Shown here: one piece after another, positions 48,586 to 57,897 of the stretch
Position numbering within the stretch: the first letter of the stretch is position 1
Layout: every line of letters starts with the position of its first letter
NCBI RefSeq assembly: GCF_012849375.1
Contig: NZ_CP051684.1
Coordinates: forward strand, 1,674,001 to 1,738,000
Direction: 5' to 3'
From: Duganella dendranthematis
Lineage (GTDB): Bacteria > Pseudomonadota > Gammaproteobacteria > Burkholderiales > Burkholderiaceae_D
DNA: 64,000 nucleotides
Program-made: the position numbers and the translations under genes
The notes under the pieces: generated by a model
Seen by the model: the letters and a program-made list of their open reading frames with translations, nothing else
Databases searched by the model: none
What the model was told of the DNA's origin: nothing

Positions 48586-51309
48586 TCACAACCTTGCTTC
48601 CTCTGCCTCCACGCGTGTCTGCACCAGAATCTTCTTGATCTCGGGGACGCAGGAGCCGCAATTGCCGCCGGCTTTGAGGCAGGCCGTCACTTCCGGCACC
48701 GTCTTCAGGTCTTTCTCGATGATGGCGTTGCAGATGGTGTTGCGGCCGACGCCGAAGCATGAGCACACAGTGGGGCCGGTATCCGCCCCCTTCTCCACCG
48801 GCATGCCGACCAGCAGGCCGACGCGATCAATCTCGCTCAGTTGCTCCCTGGCGAACAGGCTGGCCAGCCACGCGCGCGACGGCATGTCCTGGCGCGGCGA
48901 CAGGAAGATGCACTGCGCGATGCGGTCATCCACCACGTGCACGGCGCGGTACACACCGGCGGTCTTGTCTTCGTATTCCAGCCAGTCGGCATCCCGATCC
49001 TCCACGCCCAGCAGCGCACGCGCCCATGCGGCATGGTCCTTGATGGTGTTGCGGCCGGCCAGCTCATAGCGCGCGAATTCGCGGCCCTGGATGCGGGTCC
49101 AGTGGGCGATGCTGTCGAGGTTCACCTCATCGCGGCTCAGGATGAAGCCGTGCCAGTTGACGCGGAACTGCTCCACGCGCACCGGCGTGTGCTTGAACTC
49201 AGGCTCGCCGGACACTGGATCGACCACCGGATTGACCACCGCGCCCACGCGCGCATCGGACGCGGTCTGGCCGCTCCAGTGGATCGGAATGAACACGCTG
49301 CCGCGCGGGATGCCGCCACCATGCTGTACCCGCGCCACCATCGCGCCCCATTCGGACGTCACGCGCGCCAGTTCGCCCTCTTTCACGCCGCTGAGCAGCG
49401 CATCCTGCGGGTGCATGTCGACAAACGATTCGGCGATGTGGTCGGCCAGCGTGGCGGATTTGCCCGTGCGGGTCATGGTGTGCCACTGGTCGCGCACGCG
49501 GCCGGTGTTGAGCGACAGCGGATAGTCTTCGCTAACCGCGTGGCGCGGCAGGCGCGGCGCGGTGGCGACGAAACGCGCCTTACCGTCCGCATGGGCGAAC
49601 ACGCCATCCTTGAACAGGCGGACTTCCGTCTGTAACTCGCCGGCGGCGTTGCGGAGCACCGGCCATTGCGCCGGTTCCAGGTCATCGTAATCGCGCTGAT
49701 TGAGGCCGGCCAGGCCGGACATATCGAACGCGCGCGGCACGTCGCCGATGGCGTTGCGAAAGCCGCTCAAACGCGCATGTTCATCGAACACGCCGTGCTG
49801 GCCGCAAAAATCGAAACCGGTGTAGCCCATGCGCTGCGCGAACAACGAAAGGATCTGCCAGTCCGGCAGCGCCTCGCCCGGCGCTTGCAGGAAGGCGCGC
49901 TGGCGCGAGATGCGGCGCTCGGAGTTGGTGACGGTGCCGTCCTTCTCGCCCCAGCCCAGCGCCGGCAGCAGCACGTCGGCGTAAGCGGTGGTGTCGGTGT
50001 CCTGCATGATGTCGGACGAGACCACCAGTTCGCACTTATCCAGCGCGCGGCGCACCTGGTCGGCGTCCGGCATGCTGACCACCGGATTGGTGGCGATCAC
50101 CCACACCGATTTGACCTTGCCTTCTTCAATCGCCTTGAACAGGTCCACCGCTTTCAGACCGCCTTTGTCCGCGATGGCTGGCGACTCCCAGAAGGTCTGC
50201 ACCACGTCGCGGTGTTCGGCACGCTCCAGGTCCATGTGCGCGGCCAGCATATTGGCAAGGCCGCCCACTTCGCGGCCACCCATGGCGTTAGGCTGGCCGG
50301 TGATGGAGAACGGACCCATACCCGGCTTGCCGATGCGGCCACCGATCAGGTGACAGTTGATGATGGCGTTGGCCTTGTCGGTGCCGGCCGACGACTGGTT
50401 GACGCCCATCGAATAGGCGGTGATGGTCTTGCGGGTGGCGGCAAAAAGTTCGTAGAACTCCAGCAGCAGCGGCAGTTCGATACGGCAGATCTTCGCCACC
50501 ACGGCGGGATCGGCGCAGTCGGCATTGGCCACGTCCAGCGCGGCGTCAAAGCCGTTAGTATGCTCACCGATGAAGCGTGGATTAACGGCGCCGATACGCG
50601 ACAAATAACTCAGCAAGCCATTGAAGAGCCACACATCGGTGCCCGCCTTGACCGGCAGGTGCAGGTCGGCCAGCTCGCAGGTGGCGGTGCGGCGCGGATC
50701 GATCACCACCAGTTTCATCTCGGGCCGCGTTTCCTTGGCCTTGAGGATGCGCTGGAACAGGATCGGATGGCACCACGCGGTGTTGGAGCCGACCAGCACC
50801 ACCATGTCGGCCAGTTCCAGGTCATCGTAGCAGACCGGCACCAGGTCTTCGCCGAAGGCGCGCTTGTAGCCCGCCACGGCGGACGACATGCACAGGCGCG
50901 AGTTGGTGTCGATGTTGGCGCTGCCGATGTAGCCCTTCATTAGCTTATTGGCGACGTAGTAGTCTTCCGTCAGCAGCTGGCCGGAGACGTACAGCGCCAC
51001 CGCATCCGGTCCATGCTCGGCGATGATGTCCTTCCACGCGTCCGCGACTTTGCCCAGCGCGTCGTCCCACGACACGCGGCGCAGGCCGTCGGCCTCGCGC
51101 ACCTGTGGATACAGCAGACGGCCTTCCAGCCCGACGGTCTCACCCAGCGTGGAACCTTTTACGCACAGGCGGCCCTTGTTCGCCGGGTGCAGCTTGTCGC
51201 CGGTGATAGCGAAGGTGCCATCGTCCCGGGGTGTGGCCTGTACGCCGCAGCCCACGCCGCAGTATGCGCAAGTGGTGCGGATAGCCAGATGGTCGGTGGA
51301 CAGGTTCAA
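48586..51309 (-). CDS. nasA: Assimilatory nitrate reductase catalytic subunit, with C-terminal [2Fe-2S] domain
   Basis: 907-residue molybdopterin oxidoreductase that reduces nitrate to nitrite in the cytosol. A 4Fe-4S motif CAYCGVGCG opens the protein, the Mo-ligand Cys lies in NSRLCMSSAVAGYKRAFG near 130, and a C-terminal BFD-type domain (CSCFGVGRNTICNAI and NCGSCVPEIKK) carries a [2Fe-2S] site. TTG 51309 is preferred because AAGGA precedes it by six bases inside the preceding stop region; ATG 51351 would overlap the upstream gene by 32 bases. Last gene of the operon. MoaC elsewhere in the window would serve its cofactor. Confidence 0.93.
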   Translation of the reverse strand: MNLSTDHLAIRTTCAYCGVGCGVQATPRDDGTFAITGDKLHPANKGRLCVKGSTLGETVGLEGRLLYPQVREADGLRRVSWDDALGKVADAWKDIIAEHGPDAVALYVSGQLLTEDYYVANKLMKGYIGSANIDTNSRLCMSSAVAGYKRAFGEDLVPVCYDDLELADMVVLVGSNTAWCHPILFQRILKAKETRPEMKLVVIDPRRTATCELADLHLPVKAGTDVWLFNGLLSYLSRIGAVNPRFIGEHTNGFDAALDVANADCADPAVVAKICRIELPLLLEFYELFAATRKTITAYSMGVNQSSAGTDKANAIINCHLIGGRIGKPGMGPFSITGQPNAMGGREVGGLANMLAAHMDLERAEHRDVVQTFWESPAIADKGGLKAVDLFKAIEEGKVKSVWVIATNPVVSMPDADQVRRALDKCELVVSSDIMQDTDTTAYADVLLPALGWGEKDGTVTNSERRISRQRAFLQAPGEALPDWQILSLFAQRMGYTGFDFCGQHGVFDEHARLSGFRNAIGDVPRAFDMSGLAGLNQRDYDDLEPAQWPVLRNAAGELQTEVRLFKDGVFAHADGKARFVATAPRLPRHAVSEDYPLSLNTGRVRDQWHTMTRTGKSATLADHIAESFVDMHPQDALLSGVKEGELARVTSEWGAMVARVQHGGGIPRGSVFIPIHWSGQTASDARVGAVVNPVVDPVSGEPEFKHTPVRVEQFRVNWHGFILSRDEVNLDSIAHWTRIQGREFARYELAGRNTIKDHAAWARALLGVEDRDADWLEYEDKTAGVYRAVHVVDDRIAQCIFLSPRQDMPSRAWLASLFAREQLSEIDRVGLLVGMPVEKGADTGPTVCSCFGVGRNTICNAIIEKDLKTVPEVTACLKAGGNCGSCVPEIKKILVQTRVEAEEARL

Positions 51310-51319
51310 AGCGATTCCT

Positions 51320-52534
51320 TCAGGCGGCCCGGTTGGACAAGGCTTCGCCAAATAACAGGGTTTGACGGATAGGCGTGATATCGCTGCGGTTCTGGATCAG
51401 ATTGAAGTACCACGGACCGTCCTTGACGTCGCCATACAGCACGGCGCCGGTGACGCGGCCATCCTTGATCACCAGCCGCTTGTAGACGCCACGGCGCGCG
51501 TCGCGCAGCACCAGGTCTTCGCTGCCCTCGCCGCCGATAAAGTCACCCACCGAATACAGATCGACGCCGGTCACCTTCAGCCGCGTCGGCGAGGTTTGCT
51601 GCACATAGCGGCGCACGCCGGCGCCGGCCAGATGCGCGCCGCACACGCGGGCCTGATCCCAGATCGGCGCCACCAGGCCGAAAGTGGCACTGCGGTGCTG
51701 CACGCATTCGCCCACGGCGTAGACGCGCGGGTCGTAGGTTTGCAGCGTATCGTCCACCACGATGGCGCGTTCGCAATGCAGGCCGGCGGCCTTGGCCAGT
51801 TCGATATTCGGACGCACGCCAGCGGTCATCACCACCAGGTCCGCCGGGATCTCGGCGCCATCCTTGAAGCGGATGCCGGTCACGCGGTCCGGGCCGAGGA
51901 TTTCCTCGGTCTGCGCACCCATCATGAATTTGAGCCCTTTCGCTTCCAGCGCTTTTTGCAGCAGCGATGCGGCGGGCTTGTCGAGCTGCTGGTTCATCAG
52001 CGCGTCGGTCACGTGGACCACGGTCACGTTCATGCCCTGGCGTTGCAAGCCGTTGGCCGCTTCCAGTCCAAGCAGGCCGCCGCCGATCACCACCGCGTTG
52101 CGATGATTGCGCGCCATGGCCAGCATGTTCTCCACGTCCTGGATATCGCGGAACGCCAGCACGCCGTTCAGCTGATGTCCCGGCACCGGAATAATGAAAG
52201 GCTTGGATCCGGTGGCGATCAGCAGGCGGTCGTAGCGTGCCTCCAGCCCGGACTTGGCGCGCACGATGCGCTGGCGGCGGTCGATATGCTCGACCGGATC
52301 GCCGGCATGCAGCGTAATCCCATGCTGTACATACCACTCGCGCGTGTTGAGCATGATGTCTTCCATGCTCTTCTCGCCCGCCAGCACCGGCGACAGCAGG
52401 ATGCGGTTGTAATTACCATGCGGCTCGGCGCCGAACACGGTGATGTCGTACATATCGGGCGCCAGCTTGTATAGTTCCTCGACCGTGCGCATGCCGGCCA
52501 TGCCGTTGCCGATGACGACCAGCGCGGGTTTCAC
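51320..52534 (-). CDS. FAD-dependent reductase of nitrate assimilation (NasB/NirB-like)
   Basis: 404-residue pyridine-nucleotide/FAD oxidoreductase that resembles the N-terminal third of NirB. FAD motif VVIGNGMAGMRTVEEL near 6-21, NAD motif AVVIGGGLLGLEAANGL near 146-162, and the second FAD site YAVGECVQH near 264. It most likely passes electrons from NAD(P)H to NasA. It overlaps nirD by 4 bases. It lacks the BFD and siroheme domains of full NirB. Confidence 0.9.
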   Translation of the reverse strand: MKPALVVIGNGMAGMRTVEELYKLAPDMYDITVFGAEPHGNYNRILLSPVLAGEKSMEDIMLNTREWYVQHGITLHAGDPVEHIDRRQRIVRAKSGLEARYDRLLIATGSKPFIIPVPGHQLNGVLAFRDIQDVENMLAMARNHRNAVVIGGGLLGLEAANGLQRQGMNVTVVHVTDALMNQQLDKPAASLLQKALEAKGLKFMMGAQTEEILGPDRVTGIRFKDGAEIPADLVVMTAGVRPNIELAKAAGLHCERAIVVDDTLQTYDPRVYAVGECVQHRSATFGLVAPIWDQARVCGAHLAGAGVRRYVQQTSPTRLKVTGVDLYSVGDFIGGEGSEDLVLRDARRGVYKRLVIKDGRVTGAVLYGDVKDGPWYFNLIQNRSDITPIRQTLLFGEALSNRAA

Positions 52535-52878
52535 AGGCCGACCCAGACTTTGCCGTCGGCGATACGTGCAGGGTACGTGCCCACCGAATGCTCAGGTGCC
52601 TCCACGCACTCGCCAGTTTGCAGGTCGAAGTGCTGCTTGTAGATTGGCGACGCGACCACGATGCGCTCGCCCAGCGAACCGACCAGGCCACGCGACAGCA
52701 CCGACGCTTCCGAATTCGGATCGTAGTTATCGATGGCGAATACGCGCGGCCCGCCATCATCCACATGGAACACGGCTACCTGCGCGTCATTCAGCAGCGC
52801 GCACACGCCGGTATTCGGGACGATGTCGTCCAGGTTGCAGACGGCGATCCAGTTATCGGTTTGAATATCACGATGCAT
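52531..52878 (-). CDS. nirD: Nitrite reductase small subunit
   Basis: 115-residue NirD with a Rieske-like fold but without the usual Cys/His pairs of an iron site, as in other NirD proteins. WIAVCNLDDIVPNTGVCALLNDAQVAVF, read in parts, begins the domain; GLVGSLGERIVVASPIYKQHFDLQTGECVE is the second half. It lies 10 bases after nirB and overlaps the FAD reductase by 4. Confidence 0.93.
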   Translation of the reverse strand: MHRDIQTDNWIAVCNLDDIVPNTGVCALLNDAQVAVFHVDDGGPRVFAIDNYDPNSEASVLSRGLVGSLGERIVVASPIYKQHFDLQTGECVEAPEHSVGTYPARIADGKVWVGL

Positions 52879-52888
52879 TATCTTCTCC

Positions 52889-55417
52889 TCAAACGGCGGC
52901 TGCGATAGGAATCACGCGCTTGCGCTCTTCGATGGTAGCCGGACGAATCTGGCCGCGCTCCTGCATGAACAACACGTTCTCGTCGCCCTTGTCGCTGTTG
53001 ACAAAGTGGCGGAAGCGTTTGCGGGTCTCGGGATTTTCCACGGCCTCTTTCCACTCGCAGGCGTAGGTGTTAACCACATGCTGCATGTCAGCTTCCAGTT
53101 CGGCGCCGATGCCCAGCTTGTCCTGCACCACCACCTGCTTCAGGTAATCCAGGCCGCCCTCCAGATTCTCGCGCCAGGTGCTGGTGCGTTGCAGGCGGTC
53201 GCCGGTGCGGCTGTAGAACATCAGGAAGCGGTCGATGTATTTGATCAGCGTTTCTTTATCCAGTTCCGTCGCCAGCAGTTCGGCGTGGCGCGGCTTCATG
53301 CCGCCGTTGCCTGCCACGTAAAGGTTCCAGCCTTTTTCAGTGGCGATGATGCCGACGTCCTTGCCCTGCGCTTCGGCGCATTCGCGGGTGCAGCCGGACA
53401 CGCCGAACTTGATCTTGTGCGGCGTGCGCAGACCCTTGTAGCGGTTTTCCAGTTCAATCGCCAGGCCGATGGAATCGTCAACGCCGTAACGGCACCAGGT
53501 CGAACCGACGCAGGACTTCACCGTGCGCAGCGACTTGCCGTAGGCGTGGCCGGACTCGAAGCCGGCAGCGATCAGTTCTTCCCAGATCAGCGGCAGCTGC
53601 TCGACGCGCGCGCCAAACAGGTCGACCCGCGCGCCGCCGGTGATCTTGGTGTACAGGCCATACTTCTTGGCCACCATGCCGACTGCGATCAGGCCATCGG
53701 CGGTCACTTCGCCAGCTGGCATGCGCGGCACCACAGAGTAGGTGCCGTCCTTCTGGATATTGCCGAGGAAGTAGTCGTTGGTGTCCTGCAGGCTAGCGTG
53801 TTCCTTCTTCAGCACAAACTCGTTGTTGATGGTGGCCAGGATGCTGGCGGCCAGTGGTTTGCAAACATCGCAGCCCAGGCCCTTGCCATGCTTGTGCAGC
53901 AGGTCGTTGAAGGTCTTGACCTGGCCTACTTTAATCAGGTGGAACAGCTCCTGGCGCGAGTAGGCAAAGTGTTCGCACACATGGTTGTTCACTTCCATGC
54001 CCTGCTTCTTCATCTCGGCCTTCATCACCTGCGTGACCAGCGGCACGCAGCCGCCGCACGCGGTGCCGGCAGTGGTGCAGGATTTCAGCGCGCCGATGGT
54101 GGTGGCGCCATCGGCCACTGCGGCGCATAGCTGGCCCTTGGAGATGTTATTGCAGGAACAGATCTGCGCACTGTCCGGCAGCGCGTCCACACCCAACGCA
54201 GGCCGCGCCGCGCCATCGGCCTGCGGCAGGATCAGGAACTCCGGCGATTCCGGCAGCTCGATCTTGTTGAGCATCATTTGCAGCAGCGTGCCGTATTCCG
54301 CAGCGTCGCCCACCATCACGCCGCCCAGCAGATACTTGCCGCAGCTGGACACGACGATCTTCTTGTAGATCTGTTTGCGCTCATCGATGAACTGATAGGA
54401 GTGGCAGCCCTCTTCCTTGCCATGCGGATCGCCGATCGAGGCCACATCCACGCCCATCAGCTTCAACTTGGTGCTCATGTCGGCGCCGGCGAATTCCGCC
54501 GCTTCGCCCAGCATATGCTTGGCGGCGACGCGCGCCATTTCGTAGCCCGGCGCCACCAGGCCGAAGATCAAGCCACCCCACAGCGCGCACTCGCCAATCG
54601 CGTAGACGTCCGGATCGGAGGTGACACAGTTGTTATTGATCTCGATGCCGCCGCGCGGACCGATCGCCAGGCCGGCTTCCTTGGCCAGCATGTCGCGTGG
54701 GCGAATACCGGCCGAGAACACAATCATGTCCACGTCCAGATGGCCGCCATCGGCGAACTCCATACGGTGCGTACCGTCGACGCCATCGACAATGGCGGTG
54801 GTGTTCTTGCCCGTGTGGACCGTCACACCCAGCTCTTCGATTTTACGGCGCAGCACACGGCCGCCGTGATCGTCCACCTGCACCGCCATCAGGCGCGGCG
54901 AGAATTCCACCACGTGGGTCTCCAGCTTCATATCGCGCAGGGCTTTCGCGCATTCGAGCCCCAGCAGGCCGCCGCCGATCACCACGCCGGTCCTGGCGCG
55001 CTGGCCGCATTCCAGCATTGCTTCCAGGTCTTCGATGGTACGGTAGACGAAGCAGTCCTTGCGCTCCTTGCCCGGCAGCGGCGGCACGAACGGGAACGAG
55101 CCGGTGGCGATCACCAGTTTGTCGTACGACAGCACCTCGCCCTGGGCGGTGGTGACGGTTTTGCCTTCGGTGTCGATGGCCGTGGCGCGGGTGTTCAGGC
55201 GCAGCACCATATCGTCGCGCTCAAAGAAGCCGGGCTTCACCAGCGACAGGTCGTCCGCCGATTTACCGGAGAAGAATTCCGACAGGTGCACGCGGTCATA
55301 GGCGGCGCGCGGCTCTTCGCACAGTACCGTCACCTGCAGATTGGCGGCGCCGCTGGTGGCCAGGCTTTCCAGGAATTTGTGGCCAACCATGCCATGGCCG
55401 ATAACGATAATTTTCAT
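52889..55417 (-). CDS. nirB: NADH-dependent nitrite reductase large subunit
   Basis: 842-residue assimilatory nitrite reductase. Domains in order: FAD/NAD oxidoreductase (MKIIVIGHGMVGHKFLE at the start; GVVIGGGLLGLECAKAL near 145), BFD-type [2Fe-2S] (CSCNNISKGQLCAAV near 420, then a GTACGGC cluster) and siroheme/4Fe-4S sulfite reductase domain. The siroheme cysteines are SCVGSTWC (CX5C) and SGCTRECAEAQG (CX3C) near 640-690. It reduces nitrite to ammonium with NADH. It follows narK by 12 bases. Confidence 0.97.
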   Translation of the reverse strand: MKIIVIGHGMVGHKFLESLATSGAANLQVTVLCEEPRAAYDRVHLSEFFSGKSADDLSLVKPGFFERDDMVLRLNTRATAIDTEGKTVTTAQGEVLSYDKLVIATGSFPFVPPLPGKERKDCFVYRTIEDLEAMLECGQRARTGVVIGGGLLGLECAKALRDMKLETHVVEFSPRLMAVQVDDHGGRVLRRKIEELGVTVHTGKNTTAIVDGVDGTHRMEFADGGHLDVDMIVFSAGIRPRDMLAKEAGLAIGPRGGIEINNNCVTSDPDVYAIGECALWGGLIFGLVAPGYEMARVAAKHMLGEAAEFAGADMSTKLKLMGVDVASIGDPHGKEEGCHSYQFIDERKQIYKKIVVSSCGKYLLGGVMVGDAAEYGTLLQMMLNKIELPESPEFLILPQADGAARPALGVDALPDSAQICSCNNISKGQLCAAVADGATTIGALKSCTTAGTACGGCVPLVTQVMKAEMKKQGMEVNNHVCEHFAYSRQELFHLIKVGQVKTFNDLLHKHGKGLGCDVCKPLAASILATINNEFVLKKEHASLQDTNDYFLGNIQKDGTYSVVPRMPAGEVTADGLIAVGMVAKKYGLYTKITGGARVDLFGARVEQLPLIWEELIAAGFESGHAYGKSLRTVKSCVGSTWCRYGVDDSIGLAIELENRYKGLRTPHKIKFGVSGCTRECAEAQGKDVGIIATEKGWNLYVAGNGGMKPRHAELLATELDKETLIKYIDRFLMFYSRTGDRLQRTSTWRENLEGGLDYLKQVVVQDKLGIGAELEADMQHVVNTYACEWKEAVENPETRKRFRHFVNSDKGDENVLFMQERGQIRPATIEERKRVIPIAAAV

Positions 55418-55429
55418 GATGCGATTCCT

Positions 55430-56725
55430 TTAGGCGGTAGCGACGGCGGTTTCTTGTACGGTGGCGCTGCTGAAGCGCGCCGCCAGTGCACACAGGGCGG
55501 AAATGGCAACCAGCACGCCCAGGATGCTCAGGGTCCGCTGCACGTCACCGGTGCCTTTCATCAGGAAGCCGGCGGCGACCGCGCCGACATTGCCGCCGGC
55601 GCCGATGATGCCGGCCACGCCGCCGAGCGCGCGCTTGTCGATGAACGGCACCACGGCGTAAGTCGCGCCGCAGGCCATGTGGGTGAACAAGCCGAAGAAC
55701 AGCATCGCCGCCACTGCCAGCATAGCGTTGCCGGCGTGAGCGAACATCAGCAGGCCGGCGCCTTCGCCCAGCATCAGCACGAACAGCAGCGTGACGCGGT
55801 GATTCAGGTTGCCGCCGGCGGCGAATTTGTCCGACACCCAACCGCCCAAAGCGCGGGCGAACAGCGCCAGCAAGCCAAAGCTGCCGGCCGCCATGCCGGC
55901 TTGCGCCAGCGTCAGTTGGAAGTGGTCGACGTAGTAAATAGCGGCGATGTTGTGGATGAAGATCTCGATACCGAAGCAGGCACCGTAGGTGATGAACAGC
56001 AGCCACACGCGGTAGTTGGCGGCCGCCAGCTTGAACGAATCCCAGCCGCCTTTCTTCCCGCCTTCAATGGTGATGCCGGCGGAGCGCAGTTCGCTGAAGT
56101 TCCCTTGCGGGCAATCCTGCGTATAGCGGTAGTAAACAAAGGCCATCACGATCATCAGCACGCCCGGTACCATCAGCGCGGCGCGCCAGCCAAAGCCTTC
56201 GCTCACGCCCAGCATGACCATGGCGGTCATCAGCAGCGGCATGGCGGCTTGCGCGACGCCGCCGCCGGCATTGCCCCAGCCTGCGGCAGCCGCATTGGCG
56301 GTGCCCACCACCTTCGGCGCGAACATCACCGAGGTATGGTACTGCGTGATGACGAAGCTGGCGCCGGCCGCGCCGATGGCGAGGCGGAAGAACAGAAAGC
56401 TCTCGTAACTCTGTGCGAAGGCGACGCCGATCACCGGGATGGAACCCAGCAGCAGCAAGCCGGTATAGGCTTTGCGCGGGCCGAAGTGATCGCACAGCGG
56501 GCCGACGATCAGCCGCACGAGGATGGTGACGGCAACGGCGGCGATATTGATATTGGCGATCTGCCCTGGCGTCAGGCCGAATTCCCCTTTAATCACCGGC
56601 ATCAGCGGCGCGCAGGCAAACCAGGCGAAGAAGCAGACGAAGAACGCCATCCAGGTCAAGTGGAACGCCCGCATCTGAGGCGTTGAAAACGAAAAGAGCT
56701 TGATGCTGGTAGCTTTGCTGGCCAT
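55430..56725 (-). CDS. narK: Nitrate/nitrite MFS transporter
   Basis: 431-residue NarK/NasA-type transporter with 12 membrane segments. Family blocks are seen: FSTPQMRAFHLTWMAFFVCFFAWFACAPL in part, the GNAGGGVAQAAMPLL motif near 149, and GAGGNVGAVAAGFLM near 380. These Gly-rich helices are the nitrate signatures. First gene of the operon, behind an attenuator leader. Nitrate uptake for assimilation is the likely role. Confidence 0.93.
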   Translation of the reverse strand: MASKATSIKLFSFSTPQMRAFHLTWMAFFVCFFAWFACAPLMPVIKGEFGLTPGQIANINIAAVAVTILVRLIVGPLCDHFGPRKAYTGLLLLGSIPVIGVAFAQSYESFLFFRLAIGAAGASFVITQYHTSVMFAPKVVGTANAAAAGWGNAGGGVAQAAMPLLMTAMVMLGVSEGFGWRAALMVPGVLMIVMAFVYYRYTQDCPQGNFSELRSAGITIEGGKKGGWDSFKLAAANYRVWLLFITYGACFGIEIFIHNIAAIYYVDHFQLTLAQAGMAAGSFGLLALFARALGGWVSDKFAAGGNLNHRVTLLFVLMLGEGAGLLMFAHAGNAMLAVAAMLFFGLFTHMACGATYAVVPFIDKRALGGVAGIIGAGGNVGAVAAGFLMKGTGDVQRTLSILGVLVAISALCALAARFSSATVQETAVATA

Positions 56726-56741
56726 GTTTTATCCCGTTCAG

Positions 56742-56796
56742 AAAACAAAAAGGCGTCCGCGCAACCGGGCCTCAAAGACCGGGTTGGGCGGACGCC
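56742..56796 (-). terminator. Attenuator terminator in the nas operon leader
   Basis: On the minus strand a 9-bp outer stem GGCGTCCGC/GCGGACGCC (56752-56760 with 56888-free notation: partner 56788-56796) encloses a second CAACC/GGTTG stem. A TTTTTGTTTT run follows at 56751-56742. It lies only 16 bases upstream of the narK ATG, so read-through must be controlled. Confidence 0.9.
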
Positions 56797-56805
56797 GTTG
56801 TCCTG

Positions 56806-56825
56806 CCAGTCCGTCTTTGGACCAG
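56806..56825 (-). promoter_or_regulatory. ANTAR-type hexaloop hairpin (P2) of the nas leader
   Basis: RNA CUGGUCC-AAAGAC-GGACUGG is a 7-bp stem (two G-U pairs) with a six-base loop that has A at position 1 and G at position 4, the recognition pattern of ANTAR antiterminators such as NasR/NasT. It is nine bases upstream of the terminator. A candidate partner hairpin (P1) lies at 56865-56884 with an eight-base loop starting A and G at 4. Confidence 0.75.
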
Positions 56826-57012
56826 CTATGTATTCGTGTACTTCGGGGAGATCGCCGTTGATCCCTTGCGCTTACAGTCGCAAGAGTCGTGCCAGCGGTT
56901 GGAGGCCGCATCTACAGAGGGGAAGCGCGTTCAGGGAATGCGCGCCGCCATGGAGCAGCGCTATGTTGCGGTGCACTGCGCACGGTATCGGTGCGCATTC
57001 ACGGTGCGTGGT

Positions 57013-57864
57013 TCAGATGTCGGGCACAGGGTTGGCGCCGCTGACCAAGTCATATTCCTTGCCATTGAAGTGGTAACGGGCGCTGGCCTTGGTATTGCTC
57101 TTGATGTGTTCAACGAAATCGCCGTTTTTCTCTTCCGTCACCGTATAACGCTTGTCGGCGAAGTTGACCACGATGTCGTTATATCCGCTCTGCTGCATTT
57201 CGGCGGCGAAGCGGATATCCCCGTCCACCTTCCAGCATTCGTCCACGGCCGGCCCGCACGCGCCTTCGTTGGTGGAAGCTTCGTTGAAACCGCCGAGACT
57301 ACGTACATTGGCACCCAGTTCAAAAATGTCGGCATGGGTGATGGCATAACCTTGCCACACGCCGCCATTGGACACAATGAATCCCGGCTTGCCCGGCGCC
57401 AGCGTCACCCATTTCACGCTGCCGATAAAGCCTTCCGATCCCAGCGCCGCGACACTTTGCTGGCGCTGCCGCACCACCCAATGGTCACCTTCGCGCTGCA
57501 ACAAGTAGACATTCAACACGCCGGAGTCGGCGTGGCTCGCCATGTTCGAGCCATCGTCGGCAGCGACCGCGCCGTTGACGATCAGGACGACGCGACCATC
57601 GGGCAGCTGGGTGTTGGCGACGGACGTCATCACATGGGGCATCTCGCTGCCATCGACCACCAGGGTGGCGAGGGCTTTCTTGTCCGCCGCTTTGTAGGCA
57701 TCGCCAAAGACTGCCTGCATCAGGTCCGCGCTGTTGATTTTGGCAGCGGCAGGCGGCTGCGGCGCAACCGGCGCTGCGGGCTTGGGCTGTCCGACAGGCT
57801 TTTCTTCACGGTTGCAAGCGGCCAGGCCTGCGGCCACAAACAAGGTCAATACGAGATTTTTCAT
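57013..57864 (-). CDS. Putative lipoprotein of unknown function
   Basis: 283 residues with a lipoprotein signal (lipobox LAAC, Cys at 17) and a Pro/Ala linker before a globular domain from about 40. The rest is mixed beta sequence with an ACGPAVDECW pair and repeated VVxFxxKxYTV. I do not recognise the family. It lies 287 bases from narK, on the same strand and downstream of the LytTR regulator gene, which may be coincidental. Confidence 0.72.
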   Translation of the reverse strand: MKNLVLTLFVAAGLAACNREEKPVGQPKPAAPVAPQPPAAAKINSADLMQAVFGDAYKAADKKALATLVVDGSEMPHVMTSVANTQLPDGRVVLIVNGAVAADDGSNMASHADSGVLNVYLLQREGDHWVVRQRQQSVAALGSEGFIGSVKWVTLAPGKPGFIVSNGGVWQGYAITHADIFELGANVRSLGGFNEASTNEGACGPAVDECWKVDGDIRFAAEMQQSGYNDIVVNFADKRYTVTEEKNGDFVEHIKSNTKASARYHFNGKEYDLVSGANPVPDI

Positions 57865-57897
57865 CGGCGCGGTGATTTTGTAAATAGATTAACATTG

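Noticed and set aside
54278..56686. 802-codon plus-strand frame opposite nirB and narK
   Set aside because: Long antisense frame typical of high-GC codon bias; the translation is His/Gln/Ala-rich with no domain, while nirB and narK are well conserved on the other strand.
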